Source of the DNA: Doris montereyensis
Taxonomy: Eukaryota; Mollusca; Gastropoda; Nudibranchia; Dorididae
Assembly: GCA_037039925.1 (NCBI GenBank)
Contig: JAXRKP010000306.1
Coordinates: 181,001 to 245,000, forward strand
Length of the DNA: 64,000 bases
Direction of reading: 5' to 3'
Shown here: positions 60,893 to 64,000 of the stretch, in pieces
Numbering within the stretch: position 1 is the stretch's first letter
Layout of the letters: every line of letters starts with the position of its first letter
Translations under genes and position numbers: made by a program
The notes under the pieces: model-generated
Databases searched by the model: none
What the model was told of the DNA's origin: nothing
The model's input: the letters and a program-made list of their open reading frames with translations, nothing else

Positions 60893-62751
60893 TCAGTTTC
60901 TGTTTCCTTCCGTGAAAGTTAAATTTCTTTGCGTTAATGCCTCTTTTATATCTTCTTCCCACTTTCTCCGAGGTCTGCCTTTTGGTCTTTTACCTTGAGT
61001 TTTAGCACTGTATACTGATTTAGCTATTCTATTGTCGTTCATTCTGTTAACATGCCCAAACCATATCAGTTGATTCATTTCTATCTTAGTCTTTATGTTA
61101 TCTGCTTTGGTTTGATCTCTTATTGTTGTGTTTCTGATTTTGTCTGTTTTAGTTTTGCCTACTACTCTTCTTAGATATTTCACATCAGCTGCCTGTACTC
61201 TACTGTATTCTCTACTGTCTAAGGTCCAGGTTTCACTGCCATAGAGGAGAGTAGGACAATAAACTGTTGTATACTGCCATTTTGGTTTTTGTTGACAATT
61301 CTTGCTTACATACCAATGCCTTTCCTAGATGGTTATATATTACACTTGCCTTTTGGATTCTCTGGCTGATTTCTTCTCTTAGTTTCCCCTCTGAGTTAAT
61401 CATTACTCCTAAGTAATTGTAGCTTTGAACTTGTTCTAAATTCTCCTGCCCAATTTAAGATTTTGTGTTTTAGCTTCCCTAGTTACTTTTATTTAATTTA
61501 TTATTCATTATGTTGATATTCGACTGGCGGTCCCTTTCTGGTTTTCCAAACAGAACTAAATCATCAGTAAATGAAAGCATTGATACATTTACTGGTTTGA
61601 ACTTCCACATACCTACATTCATTTTCTTCATGTTTGAGGATGCCTTTGCGACTGAATCCATAAATGTGATAAACAAAAGAGGACTTAGGAAACAATCCTG
61701 TCTTACTCCTATATCTACATCTAATTCCTCAGATACATTTTCAGCTACTCTCACAGCACATGTTGGTTTATTGTAAAAACTTTTAATGGCTTCTATTAAA
61801 TTTTGCTCTACGTTGTGTTTTTTTAAGGAATGCCATAGTTCGTCCCTCCTCACAGTGTCAAATGCCTTTTCTAAGTCAATGAAACACAGGTGCAAATCAA
61901 TGTTTCTCTCAAGGATTTTTTCTATTATTTGTCTAATTGTAAATATGGTCTTGTAGTAGTTTGTTTGCCTCTCTCCCTTGGGTTTTATTCATTTCTGGAT
62001 AAACCTGATCTGCTCCTGGGCCTTTTCCTAATTTCACTTTTCTTATAGCTGTTTGGATTTCTTCCATTGAGATATCTACACCTTCAGCTGTTACTTTTAA
62101 TAATTGATCTGTACTCCTTGTTTCATATGCTCTGGAGGGATTATGTAATTGTTGAAAATGCTTTCTCCACGTTTCCATGATTTCGCTGTCTCCTTTCATT
62201 ATTTCTCCTTTGGCGTTCTTAATTTCTCGTATAGGGCATGTTTTGGTCTTTTCTCATGCTCTTCATTGCTCACCAGAACAGCTTTTGATTTCCTTGATAG
62301 CTTTCTTGAAGTCTTCGGCCAAACTCTTCCCATTATTCCTATTTTGCTTTCCTCACTTCCTCTTTGGCGATAGTTCTTTTACTCACGTAATCTATCTATC
62401 CTCTGGTCTCTTTGTTTGCAAGTATTTCTTCCAGGCATCTTTCTTTTCTTTGAGCTTAGTCTTGACATTCTCATTCCACCATGCTGTCCTTTTCCCATCT
62501 CCTTTAATTTGTTTCCTACCATAGACCTCTTCAGTACAACTGAGGAGTGTTTCTTTATATATTTGCCACTTTTCTTTTATTGTGCTTTCCTTCAGATCCA
62601 TCTGCCTTTGACTGATAGATCTTTTTCTCCTGGATTGGTACATCTGTTTTACTATTGGTTTATTTAGTTCTTCTATTTTGAGTTTAGTGGCTTTCTTCTC
62701 TTTCCTTTTCTGTTTGTTTTCTTCAGTTAATAATCTCATTTTGGCTATCAC
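60893..62751 (-). pseudogene. LINE copy 4: reverse transcriptase and C-terminal region, broken
   Basis: 'MKYLRRVVGKTKTDKIRN' and 'WFGHVNRMNDNRIAKS' (60,893-61,183). 'FIDLEKAFDTVRRDELWHSL', 'GVRQDCFLSPLL' and 'FTDDLVLFGKPERD' (61,479-61,895); FADD has become FTDD and QGC has become QDC. 'QTAIRKVKLGKGPGADQVYP' (61,933-62,199). 'KMRLLTEENKQKRKEKKATK' (62,392-62,751). Several frames, so not functional. Confidence 0.8.
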
Positions 62752-63643
62752 TAGGTATTAGATCACTAAATATTTCTGCTCCTCTGCTTACTCTAGCATC
62801 CATTGTACTGTAAAAAGGGAGCTGCTAACTATTATGTAGTCTATGATTGACTTTTCACATCTGTCTTCATTTACTCTTGTATATTTGTGGATATCTTTAT
62901 GAGGAAAAAATGTGTTGGCTATTTTCATGTTATTCTTTAGGCAACAATCTGTTAGTCTCTCTCCATTTGGAGAGTTGTTGTCTCTCCTTCTTTACCTAAT
63001 ACTCCTCCTGATGTTTCTACATTGTTGCCTACTCTAGCGTTTAAATCTCATAAAACCATTAATTCCTGTTTGGGTTTAAGATTCTCTGCAGCTATTTGTC
63101 AATGATTTTGGAAGATATCTTTTTCTTCTTTGGGGGCATCTTCGTTTGGTCCATAAGCTATTAATAATTTAATTTCTCTTCCTTGTGGTTTAATATTTAC
63201 TTCTAATAACCGTGGGCTTACAAATTTCCAACTTTCTAGTAGCATTTCTTGCCTTTTATACATTAGGAGGCCTACTCCTGCTCTAGTTCTATCTTTGACA
63301 TCTATTCCTGATAAGATTAAAGTATGATTTTTTCATTGATTTGGTCCTACATTTTTTATTCCTTGTCCTTTTTTCTTTGTTTCTGTAATAGCCAAAATAT
63401 CTACTTTGAATTTTTCCATTTCTTCAGCTAATTCTTACTCCTTTCCATTATTTGCCCCAACATTCCATGTTCAAAAATTACAGTCCATGTTCTTTTCCAG
63501 AGTCGTCTTCGAAAGTTCAAGCCGGGTATATCATTGTCTATATTACTTTGAATCAGGTTGTTTTGGATAAGTAGGGGATTAGCCAACTGTACCCTAAGCA
63601 GATGGTGGGGCTGTCACCTTGAGCCCCCTACCGGGCCTCGTTA

Positions 63644-63840
63644 TTTTCTGTCAGGGTTAACTCCCTTAGCCTTTGGTCATTCAAGACCAGTCTGCAAGGC
63701 AGCAGGTTGTTATTTATGTCAGGATTAACTCCCTTAGCCTTTGGTCAGTCAAGACCGGCCTGCAAGGCAGCAGTTTGTTTTCTTTCAGGGTTAACTCCCT
63801 TAGCTTTTGGTCAGCCAAGACCTGCCTGCAAGGCAGCAGG
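63644..63840 (-). repeat. Three 5' monomers of LINE copy 4
   Basis: Same 'cagggttaactcccttagcc', 'tttggtcagtcaagacc' and 'gcctgcaaggcagcag' units as 4,471-4,665. Confidence 0.85.
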
Positions 63841-63993
63841 AGACTCGTTGAGGGCGGGATCATCTACTCCCCGTACAGGTCCGCTGTCCGGAGACAATGT
63901 TAACTAAAAATTGTGAGGGGGATGTGACCGTAAAAAAACATCGATTTCGATAAAAATCGACTTATGCAACGTCAACTTATGTGGTATCGACTG

Positions 63994-64000
63994 TATTTCT
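63994..64000 (-). mobile_element. RTE-like LINE copy 3 resuming after the transposon
   Basis: The final seven bases, tatttct, are what follows 'gtttgcaag' in the uninterrupted LINE (62,413-62,428). Confidence 0.55.

Larger units (their letters stand above)
60801..63891 (-). mobile_element. RTE-like LINE copy 4, near full length (inner element of the nest)
   Basis: Same order as copy 1: three 5' monomers (63,644-63,840), endonuclease remnants (about 62,750-63,560), RT and C-terminal region. It lacks a short part of the RT region near 61,950 and has several frame breaks. Bounded by a 10-bp target-site duplication with one mismatch. Confidence 0.85.
59678..63993. mobile_element. Tc1/pogo-like DNA transposon carrying a LINE (middle element of the nest)
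   Basis: The left end 'cagtagatgcggcataaatc' matches the reverse complement of the right end, 'cagtcgataccacataagtt', with 19 of 26 terminal positions identical when extended. TA flanks both ends (59,676-59,677 and 63,994-63,995). Left of it is '...gtttgcaag' and right of it 'tatttct', which together restore the LINE sequence seen uninterrupted at 62,413-62,430. Without the inner LINE it would be about 1.2 kb and has no transposase I can recognise, so a non-autonomous element. Confidence 0.75.

Overview
This is a eukaryotic nuclear window: AT-rich, crowded with diverged non-LTR retrotransposons, tRNA-derived SINEs, DNA transposons, microsatellites and minisatellites, and carrying one intron-containing gene. 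The repeat mixture (RTE-like and CR1/L2-like LINEs, tRNA SINEs with a shared core, Merlin, pogo and piggyBac-like elements, very long simple repeats) suggests a marine invertebrate, most likely a mollusc or other lophotrochozoan. That is an inference from style; no sequence here fixes the species.

The one convincing host gene is on the + strand at 12,819-26,487. I assembled ten coding exons by hand. Every junction has AG/GT ends and all nine intron phases agree. The product is a serine/threonine protein kinase of the MAP3K8 (Tpl-2/Cot)/NIK type. It has a P-x-NGRY lead-in, a degenerate glycine loop, an AIK lysine, an HCDVKPDN catalytic loop that is completed only across a splice junction, DFG, PPE, and a long hydrophilic C-terminal tail. 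The last exon reads through only if one G is missing from a run of five at 25,478-25,482. The introns hold SINEs, LINE fragments, a piggyBac-like end and a pogo-like fragment. An inverted pair of one repeat family flanks exons 3 and 4. A 3' UTR with an AATAAA at 27,333 follows.

Left part (1-12.8 kb): SINE, CR1-type LINE fragment, a complete RTE-like LINE (1,382-4,726) with a 14-bp target-site duplication, tandem duplications around a fossil Merlin transposase (6.4-7.2 kb), and an L2/CR1-like LINE (9.8-12.05 kb) whose 3' UTR contains a four-unit tandem repeat and whose tail runs into a 237-bp (ATT)n tract. Centre right (29.9-34.9 kb): a 5-kb field of diverged 24-bp minisatellite with a 48-bp higher-order part, followed by a second RTE-like LINE (35.46-37.84 kb) split by an 803-bp pogo-like MITE. 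From 38 to 46 kb there are at least four further minisatellites of different period and a RNase H fragment of another LINE. From 46 to 58 kb I see mainly simple repeats and SINEs.

The right end (58.26-64.0 kb) is a three-level nest. An RTE-like LINE is cut at a TA by a TIR-bearing DNA transposon of 4,316 bp, and that transposon carries a second, nearly full-length copy of the same LINE family with its own target-site duplication. The last seven bases of the window are the outer LINE resuming. I found no CRISPR array, rRNA, convincing functional tRNA, or complete mobile-element open frame.
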